Made by a program: the position numbers and the translations under genes
Assembly (NCBI GenBank): GCA_021904315.1
Contig: CM038907.1
Coordinates: 24,373,223 to 24,437,222 of the forward strand
Reading direction: 5' to 3'
From: Sphagnum magellanicum
Taxonomy: Eukaryota; Streptophyta; Sphagnopsida; Sphagnales; Sphagnaceae
Length of the DNA: 64,000 nt
Notes under the pieces: model-generated
Seen by the model: the letters and a program-made list of their open reading frames with translations, nothing else
What the model was told of the DNA's origin: nothing
Databases searched by the model: none
Part shown: piece by piece, positions 47,959 to 59,867 of the stretch
How positions within the stretch are numbered: the stretch's first letter is position 1
Layout: every line of letters begins with the position of its first letter

Positions 47959-47979
47959 ACACACACACACACACACACA
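47959..47979. repeat. (CA)n microsatellite
   Basis: An uninterrupted AC dinucleotide run of about 10 units. Confidence 0.95.
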
Positions 47980-48210
47980 ATTTTGAAAGGTTATAATCTC
48001 CAAAAATTAGACAAAAATAATAAAAGATGCTAGATTTCCTTACATAGTTTTCAATATGTAACCACAAATATAAAAGGTTGATTAAAGATTTGCACTTCAT
48101 ATCTTGTTAATAGTGAAATTTGACTAAATCTTCCTACAGATGATCACCATTTTTTCCACATCTTCATGTGAACAATTGGCACTTAAGCTAGATTACAAAA
48201 TCCCTTCAAA

Positions 48211-48232
48211 AACACTGGTTTGAACCAGTGTT
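48211..48232. repeat. Perfect 10-bp inverted repeat with 2-base spacer
   Basis: AACACTGGTT and AACCAGTGTT are exact reverse complements separated by TG. The arm could form a short hairpin. No associated gene or element was identified. Confidence 0.8.
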
Positions 48233-49926
48233 GGGAGAGTACCCTTTTTGCACCTATGTACCTTGCCAGCAAACCCAAATAAGGCTATATTAACATATCG
48301 TACACTGGGTAGTCAAATATTCTCTTACACTAATATATATTGAAGGCAAAACAATATTAAGATTATAACATTATTATGCCTTGTTTTGGGTTTTACCCTA
48401 GGGTTTAATTTCAGCAGGGTACCCTTTTTCACATGGTAACTTTGTGAAATTAAGTGGTAAAAGAGAGAAGGTATGGTTCCCATTCCCTTCTAACATCACT
48501 AAAAATTCTCTCTCGAGCTCTACACAATATATCCTTTCCCTCATGCTAAGCTTGTGAAATCTAACTTGGGCAAAAAGGTAATTTTGCCCTTTCCTTCAAA
48601 TATTAGTGCGGAATCTCTTTTCACCTTAATATCTACCCTTCATGACTATTTGACATATACATGAAGTAAAATCATACAACCTTTACTTTCATGATATATT
48701 CAGCATGAAATATCTTTATCGTGAGGGTAATTTTCTTTTAAAGAATAATATTGTGCTCGAGTTAAAGCACAATCAAGTATAAAAAAAAAGTTGTTGTCCA
48801 TTATCATGTTGGTAATTGACATTTTTGAATGGCTTAAATGATGGTTGAAATCAAAACCAAACACATTCAAGCAAGAAATACATTTTGGACCATAACATGT
48901 TGGGTTGTAGCGAGATAGAGGAGGATTGCTTATTATGATAGTCACGCTAAGTAAACACATTGTTTAGGTAAACATGAATGAAACACTTATATGAACCTAG
49001 TCCAAAACCTTATGTTCGGAGTTTTTCAGGCTTCTGATTAGCCCTCCCCTCATCTCTCTCCATGCATAACCTCTCCCTCTTTCTCCCTGTTTTTTCCTTA
49101 TCTTTTTGCATGCATCATCTGGACAGAGAATGGTTATGGACTTTCGTCCATGGAGAGGAGGGTTATATGTTTTTTATGCTCGTCTACAAGAACATTATAA
49201 AACATTTCATCCACCCACCAGATTTTTGTGGCAAAATTTTCACAGAACAAAAGAGAAAAACTTGGAGAATTCACAAGTTTCCTCAGTGTAGATTGTGTGT
49301 TTTCAGCGTACCACTTCTGTGAAAGCAAAAAATATTGAGGGACAAAAAAAAACCAACAAAACTACTTGGGTTGCCTCTCAAAATGCATGTTTAAGTTTAG
49401 ATAAATATATTTTTAGGCAGCCTTTTCATTAGTTGAAGCTTTACAACTTCTGTTCATAACATATTAAATGTTACCACGGAATGGATCAATGTTCATTCAA
49501 AATTGAATGATCATCCAAAACAGTCTGAAATTTAACATACTAAAGGAACTTGTTTTTAACAAGGAGCATAATCATCTTGAAGGGCTCACAAGCCACAAAA
49601 CCCAAAACCAAGCCAAAAGCCTTAAATTGAAGGGTTGAAGGTTAACACATAAATCTAGAAGGAAGATGGCTTTTCAAGTGTAAAGAATCTTGGAGAAATT
49701 TCTTTGCTCTATCTCTCATCCCATGCCTATGAACAATGACATTGACTTGCATGCCCCACTAACATTCACTTATTCAGACAATTGAAATGTGGGTAAAAGT
49801 AGTGGATCCCTTACCTTCTAGACAAAAAGAAGATTCCCTAAATCTTAGAAAACTTCCAGCCACTTAAGGCATATCCATCCGCTGTAGCTACCCCTCTTGC
49901 CAAGGCTATTGCAAATCCACAAGAAG

Positions 49927-50130
49927 ATTTAGTGAAATTTGGCTACAAGATAAATTTTTGAAAATAAAATTTCTCAAATACTCTTCTATATTTTTGGCTA
50001 CATACTTGAACCATGTATAGAAATCTGGCAATGTTTCTTAAATTTTTTGGTCAAGCTCTGGCTATTGAAAATCTAAAACAACTTGAATTTAGCACTTTTA
50101 ATATATAATAACATTTTTTGGCCATAGCTA
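49927..50130 (-). repeat. Dispersed noncoding repeat, inverted copy 1
   Basis: This is a reverse-complement relative of 29390-29670: AAGATTTAGTGAAATTTGGC, CTTAAATTTTTTGGTCAAGC and ACATTTTTTGGCCATAGCTAG correspond to the forward copy's 3', middle and 5' parts. It is strongly diverged. Confidence 0.6.
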
Positions 50131-50647
50131 GTGCGCAAAAAAAATACTACTGCAAAGAGAAAATTTTTAAAATTAAAAAAAAAGAAGTCAAGATACGCTT
50201 ATCACATTAAACACTAGATAATCATCCAAGATTAAAACATTAGTTGTAATCAATAAGGCATTTTTTTTACATATTTTTTCTAATCAATCAAACATAAGTT
50301 GGGAACTTTATATGGGTGGTGAAACATGAGAACACACATTAAAAAAATGCATGGTCATCCAAAATACTTAAAGCAAGAAGCTCATTAAGTAATGGTTCTG
50401 CTCAGATTACAAGACAAGTTGAAACTTGAAACAAGACCTTGAGATCAGATGAAACCACAGAACATGGTCAAAATGAGCTCTTAAGATTAAGAGTGAAATT
50501 GCTGATTCAGCAACACATAGTTGTGGGGGACAGGTTGGGGGACCTGGAAAAGGAGCGTTTTTTTTTGGGGGGGTGTTTTGGAGGTGTGGGATGGGGAATT
50601 TATTATTTCAATATTATCATGTAGAGAAAGTGGCAATGATCAATAAG

Positions 50648-50860
50648 AAGATTTAGCCAAATTTGGCTACAAGCTAGAATGTGAAAGTAAAAAACTTGTT
50701 AAACATCTTTCTTTATCTTTGGCTACTTGCTTGAACTATGTATAGAAACCTAGTGATTTTTCTTAAATTTTGCTGAAAATATGGGTACTGAAAATCTAAA
50801 AAAACTTGATTTCAGCACCACTTTTTATTTTTAATATAACTTTTTTGGCTACCCAGCAGA
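50648..50860 (-). repeat. Dispersed noncoding repeat, inverted copy 2
   Basis: A reverse-complement relative of 29390-29670 and close to 49927-50130, with AAGATTTAGCCAAATTTGGC, TTTCTTAAATTTTGCTGAAA and AACTTTTTTGGCTACCCAGC. Confidence 0.6.
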
Positions 50861-50869
50861 AAAAAGAAA

Positions 50870-51464
50870 AAAGAAAAAAAGGGTTGCCCATCAGCGGAAA
50901 ACAAAATACAGAGGGAGGCGACCCGTTTCTAAGAACAAAACGCCCGCAGGAGCAGGCATTACGTTTACCGAAACAACCCAAGGGTGAACGAAACGTGCGC
51001 CTAAATAGGTATCGTGTTCTTAGGAAGGGCTATTAGTCCGGGCGAGATTGGGAGCAGGTGGTTAGCCGGCCGACCCCACTAGTAGTGCCGATAATCCCAG
51101 CAATTGCAAATGAATAATCGGTAAGTATCAAACGGCCTCAGCGTTGAGAGGGGAGACGCTGAGGATCCAACGACCGCAAACTGTGCACACGCTCTCATCC
51201 TTGCACGCGCTCGCTGGGAGGTGCGAACGGTTCTCCCTGAAACCTTGGAACGTCGCGGTGCTCCCGACAAGTCGGGAGGAGGAGGAGGAGGAGGACGACG
51301 ACGACGACTCTTGATTGATCAAGATGCCAACTTCACTATTATAGAATGCTACACTATAAAGATCGATCTTTCTTGGGACCCTCACGAATTATAGCACTTG
51401 AATCCTGAGCTTTGATATCTCATGAAGCAGGTCCATCAGCTATACTCGGGTGATTGCACTCGGA
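50870..51464. other. GC-rich island abutting duplicated block copy 2
   Basis: Composition jumps from AT-rich to GC-rich, with CpG-rich words such as GACGACGACGACGAC and GCCGGCCGACCCC. A GGA/CGA trinucleotide run lies at about 51275-51308. On the minus strand an 85-codon ORF (51128-51385) contains an 11-Ser run made by that repeat plus CKDESVCTVCGRW, but no domain is recognised. It could be the first exon or CpG-rich promoter of an unrecognised gene. It ends exactly where similarity to PILS intron 9 begins. Confidence 0.4.
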
Positions 51465-52092
51465 ACATACATACTTCCACACAAGGTTCCTGTAGGAATT
51501 CGAGTAGTATGGCTAAATCCTGAAGTGTACTGTCGGCTTCCCACTGCCTGCTTTCAGGGGAATGGCATCAGGCAACGCATCAACAAGTGTTGTGTTGTTA
51601 GTTGAACTTATAAGGAACCATTGGTTCCAGCAGAATCAAAGAACTATAGATCCTGGTTTTTTTTAAAACCTTAAAGAACTGATGGTTTTCAAGAAAAGAA
51701 CAATCAATTAACTGGTGGTTGGATTATGGCTGTTTTTCTTCTTTTTTTTTTCCCAAAAGAATTTGAGAACAATGTTTATATACCAGAACCAGGACTTCAA
51801 TTTTTTGAGAACCGAGTTTTCAATGAATCCTCAAAAACTGCCCTGATAACTGCTGGGTGTGTCTGTTCATGTTTCTAATGCTAAATCAACAAGCTGTGTT
51901 GTGTTTTCCAAAGCTGGTTCCAAAATTCAGGTTAGGATTTTACCTGGCACAAACCACCCAAGTTCACTGGTTTCAAGTTTCAAGTAGGCATATATGATTT
52001 GATATGGTTCTGTTGCCAATCAATATAATCTGGAAAAAATAAATTGTTCCATCTCCGGTGCTGATCAATTTTGGTGATTTTGATGTCTTCAG

Positions 52093-52217
52093 GAGCTGTG
52101 ACCAACCTCCGGGGCCATGCAGAAAAAGAAGCATCTGCCATATTGTTTTGGGAGCACATTATAGCAGTTTTTTAGCTCGCATTCTGGCTCATTTTATATA
52201 TTAGAATTCTCTTTTAG
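52093..52217 (+). pseudogene. PILS exon 10 pseudo-copy
   Basis: The copy retains the AG acceptor and the GAVTNLRGHAEKEAS coding sequence, but a TAG at 52173-52175 replaces the Ser codon after IIAVF, cutting off the last helix. No exons 1-9 lie upstream. It is a non-functional duplicate of 23913-24037. Confidence 0.92.
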
Positions 52218-52554
52218 CATCTGAGTATGGTCAATATTTTAGGCTGTTATATGGAGTCCCTTTTAACTTGGTGAGGGTAAGAAAATTTGCAATATCATGT
52301 AGGTTATTGATTTAGCCCAATACACTAACCGAGTATAATATATTCTTGGCATTATAACAAAATGCATCTTTGTTCGTTTAAGTGCTTTAACTGGATTTTG
52401 AGTGAATTCATTGATCTCACTTACTAAGACTAAGTGAAGATTCAAGGAACTTAATAAAACTTGGTGAGAAGGATTCCATAAATTCACTAGTCCACTAAAT
52501 GAGGACTAATGAACTACACTTGATTTATACTATGTTTTGATGTTTTTAAATATA

Positions 52555-52816
52555 CTAGTGTGAACCTAGTGCATAATGCACCCGTCAAGTAATAACTGTC
52601 ACAGAAAACAAAACCCATCAAAAAAAAAAAAAAACAAAACAAAGGTCCGGGCAGTTTAACTGACACAGAAAACAAAACCCATCCAAAAAAAAAAAAAAAC
52701 AAAGGTCTCGGCAGTTTAACTGACATAGAAAACAAAACCCATCAAAAAAAAAAAAAAAAAAAAAGGTCCGGGCGTTTTAACTGACACAGAAAACAAAACC
52801 CATAAAATAAAATTAA

Positions 52817-52849
<33 letters not shown>

Positions 52850-53109
52850 GGTCCGGGCAGTTTAACTGACACAGAAAACAAAACCCATCATCAAAAAAAA
52901 AAGAAAAAGTCCGGGCAGTTTAATTGACACAGAAAACAAAACCCATCATTAAAAAAAAAAAAAAAAAAAAGGTCCGGGCAGTTTAATTGACACAGAAAAC
53001 AAAACTCATCAAAAAAAAAAAAAAAAACAAAGGTCCGTGCTGGCCTGGGCAATGCCCGGAAACTGCCCGGACAGATGGACAGACAGACATGTAACTTTAA
53101 TATATAAGA
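52555..53109 (-). mobile_element. Non-autonomous Helitron-like element 1
   Basis: This is a 555-bp insertion relative to block copy 1 at 24373. On the minus strand it starts TCTTATATATTAAAGTTACA and ends GGTTCACACTAG, fitting the Helitron TC...CTRR rule. It sits exactly between A and T of the uninterrupted sequence (minus strand GACA, then TATATTT) with no target duplication, as Helitrons do. Near the 3' end GTGCATTATGCAC is a perfect-arm palindrome, the expected terminal hairpin. The interior is a seven-unit poly-A-containing array. No Rep/helicase gene is present. Confidence 0.9.
52593..53035. repeat. Tandem array inside Helitron-like element 1
   Basis: Seven units of about 60-85 bases each contain AACTGACACAGAAAACAAAA-CCCATC, a poly-A run of variable length, then AAAGGTCCGGGCAGTTTAA. 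Unit length varies mainly because the A run varies. On the opposite strand the ORFs give Phe-rich products that are not real proteins. Confidence 0.92.
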
Positions 53110-56100
53110 TGTCATATCCAAAGTCCCAAATATTATATATAGTATAAAATCCAAAACCCTAAACTCTAAAATGTTTTTGTACATTTCAGGCAATTGAAAT
53201 TTCTGGAAAATCAATCATCAATGTTATTTGTCTTTTGGAGGCAACATCCCTTGTGCCATTTGCTAACCTTGAGTTGATCAACTTATAAGTTGAGCAATTT
53301 AAGCCAAACTCCCCTGTGTTGAAGCAACAGGCTTCCAATTACTGAAAACTGGTGGTGCTACTTGTAAAATTAAGAAAAGTTTTATGTGCAATTGTGATTT
53401 GCTTGATTCAATTTTGTTTGATTGAGAAAAACAGAGCTTTTGAACGGGTTCACAAGGAACTTGCAGTATGAACACTCAAATATCTACTCAAACAATTCTG
53501 ATTGTCTTGATAATGTTGCGGTGACTTGAGCTTTTAGAACCATTATTTGGTTTCAAATAAGTTATGTGAAAGGGTGGGCTGTGTGGCAGATCGAACTCAA
53601 GATTAGGGTTAAAAATGAAGGATAAAAATCAAGTTAAATCTTTTATTTGCAATGAAATGGGTGTTCACAGGATGAAAAATTTGTGCTCTTGGAGGAATGC
53701 ATTTTTTATAAGCTTCATTTGCTTGCTTGAAAATTGATATTTCATCTTCAATGGGTTGATTTGTGGGTTTGAACAGTAAATAAGAGTGAAATAATTTATA
53801 ATTGGTTCAAAAGTTTATTAATTTGATGGCATACTAACTAAACTTAGTTGTTTTCAACTTAAAAGGCAAGTTTAACATGAAACAAGAGTTTGAACTATTT
53901 CTTTCAATTTCAGAGTTTAAACATTAATCAATGTAAGATGGAAATTCATATTGCAATTTACAAGATAATCATATACACATTAAGGTGTTTTTTTTATTGT
54001 CCTTCAATTTTGTACCAAAAAAATAGGCTAATACAAATTATTTTTATTGTAAAACATTCAAGTAGGAATTCAATCTTGAGGGCAGGAAAAACATATTTTG
54101 TTATGGAGTTTAATGGAAATACTTACCCGAGCGGGAATTGCTACAACAACGTGAAAGTAATGGGTTTGATTTAGAGCCTCTTCCATATCATATTGTAGGT
54201 GCTACATAATTTAATGTACAAGTTTTATATGGTTCTAGAATGGTTGTTGGTTGGCCATTTATTTTCTTTTTTTTACACATGTTAGTGGATGTTTAAGTTT
54301 TGATGAAAATTTGTTGAATTGTTAAACATGAATAGGCACTAAAGAACTCATCAACCAAAAATAAATAAATATCATATGTAAACATCTTAGACTATTTTTC
54401 AAACCCATGGTGTTTAGTTTTAAACTTTTCATAGGATTTTGGATGAGGGACATCAAGGTATCTCACAAACTTGTTGATTATTCATTATTTTTCCTTCTTA
54501 TCAAGGTTGATTCAATTAATGAAATCCTTGGGGGAACCATTACAAATTAATGGAACACTTCACACCCACCTTGAACAATTTTGATGTTGTATAGTCGATT
54601 GCATTTTACCATCATTTTTGTCTTCAAAATTTATGTATGGAATGATTATAGTCTATCGGATGTGATATATGCATAACACAACGACTCTCAATAAAGAGAT
54701 ATTCTTCATTTTTGTATTATGGGCCTTGCCCAAGTTTCCAACCTTCAATTCTAAGATCGAAAATAGTTTTGCTCAAGTTGAAGATTAGGTAATTTGGACT
54801 CAAATATTCATGACCTTTTGTAGCTTGAACCATAACAAATTTAGAGATCTTTCAAATATGACACATTAAACTTTTTCAATCACGATTTTAATCTTACACC
54901 TTTCAATTTAATTCATCCATTAAAGCAAATGGATCACAAATGCAGGCTCATAAGATATAGATTGGTCAAGCTTGTAATATCACGAGCCACCTAGATTTGA
55001 ATATGTGCATAAAATCATAAATTTCTTACTTTCTCAAAACAAGGGTTTCTAACCTAATACCAATTTATCTTAGGCAAAGACCCCCAAAGCTTACAGAGAA
55101 TTTCAATGTAAATTTATAAACTTTTCACCATTAAATATGCTCATTTCAAGGTGACCATTGGAATCCAAGATATATGGGCCTTTTATTTTGCTAGATCAAA
55201 CACAAAATTCTCAATTCATCAAATGGATTGCACTAAGGATGTGGTGGTGCGGATTTAGTATTTGAAGCATCATATTTTCATCTTTGCATTGTTGATTAGA
55301 GCCATGTTACTAAGGTGGTTAGAATTTTTAGAGTTTCTTCCCAAAATAAAATTTCACAACCTTTGAAGATTGAACGGAGGTAGATTTATGGTTTAGAATC
55401 ATGATGGGATTGTACGAAGTTGGATCCCATATTTTTCAATATTTCTAATGGGGGTAAGTATGTCATCAATTTGATGACAACCTTTGTTTGATACAATTAA
55501 CCAAAAATTTCTAAATCCTTTAACAAAAATTAGAGCCATAGTCAGTCCAATGTTAACAATACTTGCATATTGGATTGCAGGATATATAGTACTAGAGTCA
55601 TGATAGGTAAATATAGTGTAGCAAGATGAATGATATTGTCTCATGCAAACAAAACAAAGTTGAAAGAAAGTGATGACCAAACATTTGTGAGATTTTGCAT
55701 CATAAAACAATGTCAATTTAGGATTAAGAATTTACTTTGTGTACTGTTCAACACACCTAGGAACTTAAAGTAACATGTTTCAAAGATAAAAACCAAATCT
55801 AATCAATTTGGATAGTTGCAATACGAATTGAGATGATCTATTGTTAGTTCTAGGATCAATCCATTCTTTCCAAAAACCTACTTTCCATTGGCCAAAATGC
55901 GTGTTTATAAGATAGTAATTCACAATATTTGGATCTACATGCATGTTTGAAAAAATTCTAGGCATACACTAGATATGTATATTTCAATCCATTATGTAGA
56001 AATTAAATAGCCACTAAGTAATCACAAATAAAAACATGGTGCGGGGCCAACATGCACCAAAATGGTTGCTATTATTGGTAGGTTTTGCAAGCCTTGAAGG

Positions 56101-56450
56101 TGCAAATTCACTTTTGACACCTTTGTAAAAAACCATATCATATTGGTTTATGTAAGATTCCTAAATTTTGGTATTTTGATATTCTAGCCTAGGTTGGTTT
56201 AAACCTATGAGGGATATTTTCAAACTGCATCCCTCCTACAAGATCTAGATTGAATGAACCATAATGTAACACAAACACAACAAGTATGATGGACACAATA
56301 CAAGGGGTGAAACTTTGGGCTCAAATATGAATTATTAAATATTAAATATGGGTTGAAGGTCCTCATTGTAGGGTCTATAAGGTCATTGTTTATTTCCCAT
56401 AGGGTTTACCCATCCTTCTACCCTAAGTCATAACTACTATTATTTACAAA

Positions 56451-57165
56451 CTAGTGGGTACCCGTGACCTTTGGGCATTGTGAAGTCCCCCGGTTTCTTT
56501 AAACTTGGTTCATGTTTTAGTTTTTTTTAGAAACTTTTATTTTTTAATTTTTTAAATGTGTTTATTATTATTATTATTATTTTTTATAACAAAAATAAAG
56601 TGTTTCTTTTTCACTTTTATATTTTTGTTTATTTGGATGCAAGTTTGAAGTTTGGAGAAAGAAGATACAATTCATTCTTTTTCAAGTAGGGTTTTTCTTC
56701 ATTATTATAAGTTTTTTTTTAAAAAAAATTTTACTCTTTATTTGGTTTCTTCATTTTTGTAAATTTTTTTTCTTTTAAAATTATTTTACTGTATTTTCCT
56801 TTCCTTGTTTCATTTGTTTCCATTCCTTTTTTTATAGTTTTTGCGTTTTTACTTATTTATTTATTTATGTTTGTTTCATGTTTTTATTTTTTCTATTCTT
56901 ATTTTGTCTATCTTTATTTTTTTATTTTTTTATTTTTTTAGTTTTTAGTGGGTACCTGTGACCTTGGGACACGGTGAAGTCCCCTGCTTTTCTAAACTTG
57001 GTTCATGATTTAGTTTTTTTTAGAAGCTTTTATTTTTTTAATTTTTTATCCCGGATGAAGGGGCGGATGATGGGACGAATGACGACGGATGACAGGGCGA
57101 ATGGATGGAAAGGACAACCGGACACCACCGCAAGCACACAAAACCAAGGATATTATATAAGTACA
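56451..57165 (-). mobile_element. Non-autonomous Helitron-like element 2
   Basis: A 715-bp insertion relative to block copy 1 at about 27920. On the minus strand it ends GGTCACGGGTACCCACTAG, with CTAG terminus and the palindrome GGGTACCC just before it. It starts TGTACTTATATAATATCC, so the usual TC is read as TG, probably a mutation. The insertion point lies between A and T of the uninterrupted sequence, without target duplication. The interior is T-rich low-complexity DNA. A second, diverged copy of the 3' terminal about 130 bases lies inside at about 56946-57045. Confidence 0.75.
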
Positions 57166-58634
57166 TATGATGCCTAAAGACCAATTTGATGTTATAGTAC
57201 CATAATTATGGATGTGTGACATATTCCAAACAACATGGTGGAAGTATAAGGTCAGCATCCTGCCAGTGTTCATTAATCACAACTCCCATTCCATAACCCA
57301 ATTCCAAAAGGGATTCATATATTTGAGATATCCATCAAATGACCTCCAGTTAGGCTTTTCTTTCATCCCTCAACATTTCTTTCAACCTCTAGCACTCTTC
57401 TTTGTAGAGTAATGAAATTTTACTAAGGGTGACTTTAGATGAGGGTCCAAGGTCCAGGGACCAATGAATTCAAGCAATCTTATTGGTCAAAAGCTTTAAA
57501 TTGGTCCCAAAGCTTTTAGACGAGGGTCCGAAACTAAAAAGTGGCAAATTGAGGCTAAACCTACATGGCACCTGTTTTGGAGGGAAAATCAATTGGTTCG
57601 GATCAAAAAACAGTGCTAAAAAGAGAGCTCCTGATTTGGAGAACCAAGAATCATGCTAGGGACCAAGGTACAGACAAACTCAAGGATTCAATTTGCTTCA
57701 AATCAGTCCAAATTGGTTCCTAGGAAATTGGACCCTGGACCGTTGTTGAAAGTGGGCCTAAATATAAGTGGAAAAATGCTGAAACTAAGGATTGAATGCA
57801 TGAGGTTTGACTATAGCTCCAGGACACAGCAAACAGCAGTGATTGATTGAAGGCAATCAAGAAGAAGAAGAAAAAATGAAACTTAGATTTGACCAAATTT
57901 GGTGATAATAATCTTAGTTTCAGTCCCCCTTTGAGCCCATTTTTACAAACCTCATCCTTTATGACCAAACTGGGGGTTTTGGTGCTTTGTTTTCATTACT
58001 TTACGGATATCTTTCAACATTAAAACATATATCAAAGTTTCACTAGTGTGGTCAGAGTAATGGCCACGCCAGGCTTTCTTTTTTCTCAATTCTGTGAATA
58101 AAAATAAATTTATATAAAATTTCATTCCCAGTTACACATTTGATGCCCTATTATGCCAAAACTGGCCGTTCTCGCCCCCTTATTGCGTGACATTACAGAT
58201 AACTTTATTCAAACAGATTTCAAAGTTTCACTAATGTGGTCGGAGTAATGGGTGGGTGCCAGGCTCGAGCAGGGTTTCTATTTTCTCAATTCTGTGATGT
58301 AGTCACACTGGGGATCATTCACAAGAGGAATTAGTCAAATTTTGGCTACGGGTGAAAGAGGAAAATAGAACTCAAATTAAGTATATTGCACTATGTTTTG
58401 GCAATCTGCTCAAACCTACCTATATTGTTGAAACATGGAAATTTGAGAAGTTTTTCCCTCAAATTCTGGTGACTTTGGCTCATAATTTTTTTCACAAAAT
58501 TCCTTTTTATGAGTTGCACTAGATTAGTTTTTGTCACCAAGTGGTGATTTTTTTCTCAAAAGAAAAAAGTTGGGTCACCCTGGTTTTCATGAAGATGTAC
58601 TGTAAAACTTGTAGTACGTATGTAGAACCTACTT

Positions 58635-58915
58635 GCCAGCCTTTTTTTGGCTAGTGATATATAGTAAAAAAGCCCTGTTAAAAATTAAAAGTACCAAAAT
58701 TGAGTGATTTATAGTAAATTTTCAATAGCTGTAACTCGACCAAAATTTAAGAAAAATTGACAGAATTCTATACACATTTAAAGTATTGGTAACCAAAACT
58801 ATAGAAATACATTTTAAAAGTTTTACTTTCAATATTGAGTTTGTAGCCAAATTCGGCTAAATCTTCCTGTGAACCATCACCACTTTGGCTAGATACATCA
58901 CAAAATTGACCCTGA
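58635..58915 (+). repeat. Dispersed noncoding repeat, copy within block copy 2
   Basis: It is the block-copy-2 counterpart of 29390-29670, nearly identical, with GCCAGCCTTTTTTTGGCTAG at the start and TGTAGCCAAATTCGGCTAAA near the end. Confidence 0.65.
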
Positions 58916-58968
58916 AATTTAAAATTATTACAAATAACATTTATTGAATTTTTCTAAGGCTAGGCCAC

Positions 58969-59627
58969 TTGGGTAAAGATCCAGTGTTGAAACCACACCG
59001 AAAGCTAAAAGTAAAGAGCAAACAGGAATCATCCATAAATCCGACTGCCTCCGATAATCATCGCCATACAACATCCATCCGATCTGACCACCACAAGCCG
59101 AACACATGCTCCAAAGACTCACGCCATCGCTTCCGTCAGTTCCGCCATTGCGGAACTCGTCTGCGGACGGAGGCCTGAGGTCGTCGTCACTCTTTCTTCA
59201 ATGCGCAAAGTGCTTTCTCGAGGACAAATTAGGAAACGACAAATATAGTCACAGTGAAGACACTTGGGTTGCTCTCAAAAAGGTCACAGACGACTGGCGC
59301 TGGCAAAGAGTGTTCTGTCAGTCGGTTGTCTTGGTGCTGATGGGTAACTACATGGCGTTGGTCGATACCGATGATGGCGGGGCTATTACTAACAATGTGG
59401 CGGGAATCGTACTGGCAGCCGTAGTGGCCACTTGCATCTGGTCTGCCGGTGTCGCAGTCGTCGTAGCTTTCCGCGCCATTGCCTACATGGTACTAGCGTC
59501 CACGACGTTTAGAGCAATCTGGAAGATCAGTGAACCAGCACCCAGCAGCAACTTCCGCACCCCCAGCAACTTGCGCGCCGCCAGCTCAAGGATCTCCAAT
59601 GCCGTTCTTCCTGTCCACGCAGAGTAG
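58969..59627 (+). pseudogene. Unrecognised ORF (about 220 codons), block copy 2
   Basis: An ATG at 58969 opens a basic, Ser/His-rich N-terminus (KVKSKQESSINP). A frame change near 59150 leads into 59106-59627, with SSSLFLQCAKCFLEDKLGND, then DDWRWQRVFCQSVVLVLMGN, a hydrophobic stretch IVLAAVVATCIWSAGVAVVV and a Ser/Arg-rich end. Copy 1 is open across the point where this copy shifts, and this copy is open across the point where copy 1 shifts, so the ancestor probably had one long frame. GC content is clearly higher than the surroundings. An overlapping minus-strand ORF (59483-59734) is the alternative. No family is recognised. Confidence 0.42.
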
Positions 59628-59867
59628 TAAAAGCCCACACCACCATGCAATATTTTTGGGTCGATTTTGCGTTGTAGCGAAAGTAGCGATGATCCACAGA
59701 AAGACCTAATGGGCACATAGAAGCACTTCTTCAAGGTTTAAGGGTTTTTTTTTTTCTTTTCCTTTCACAAGAGAAATCTGCAAAGTCACCCTGTCTTTGG
59801 GCCTCCTTTCACCCCCCAACCCCTCTTTTAGTGGTATCCGTAAAGTAAGGAAAATTTTTGAACCTAA

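Larger units (their letters stand above)
46127..49926. other. AT-rich intergenic DNA
   Basis: Very AT-rich, with TAGGTATA-type low-complexity sequence from about 47200 to 47650 and a (CA)n run at 47959-47979. No ORF has a recognised domain. From 49030 to 49330 there is a mixed-composition patch with CT-rich sequence and two overlapping ORFs on opposite strands, none convincing. Confidence 0.5.

Noticed and set aside
59483-59734. Minus-strand ORF with an ankyrin-like phrase (GRTALEILELAARKLLGVRK)
   Set aside because: Only one weak repeat-like segment and the frame closes on both sides; the plus-strand frame is longer in both blocks. Kept as an alternative reading only.
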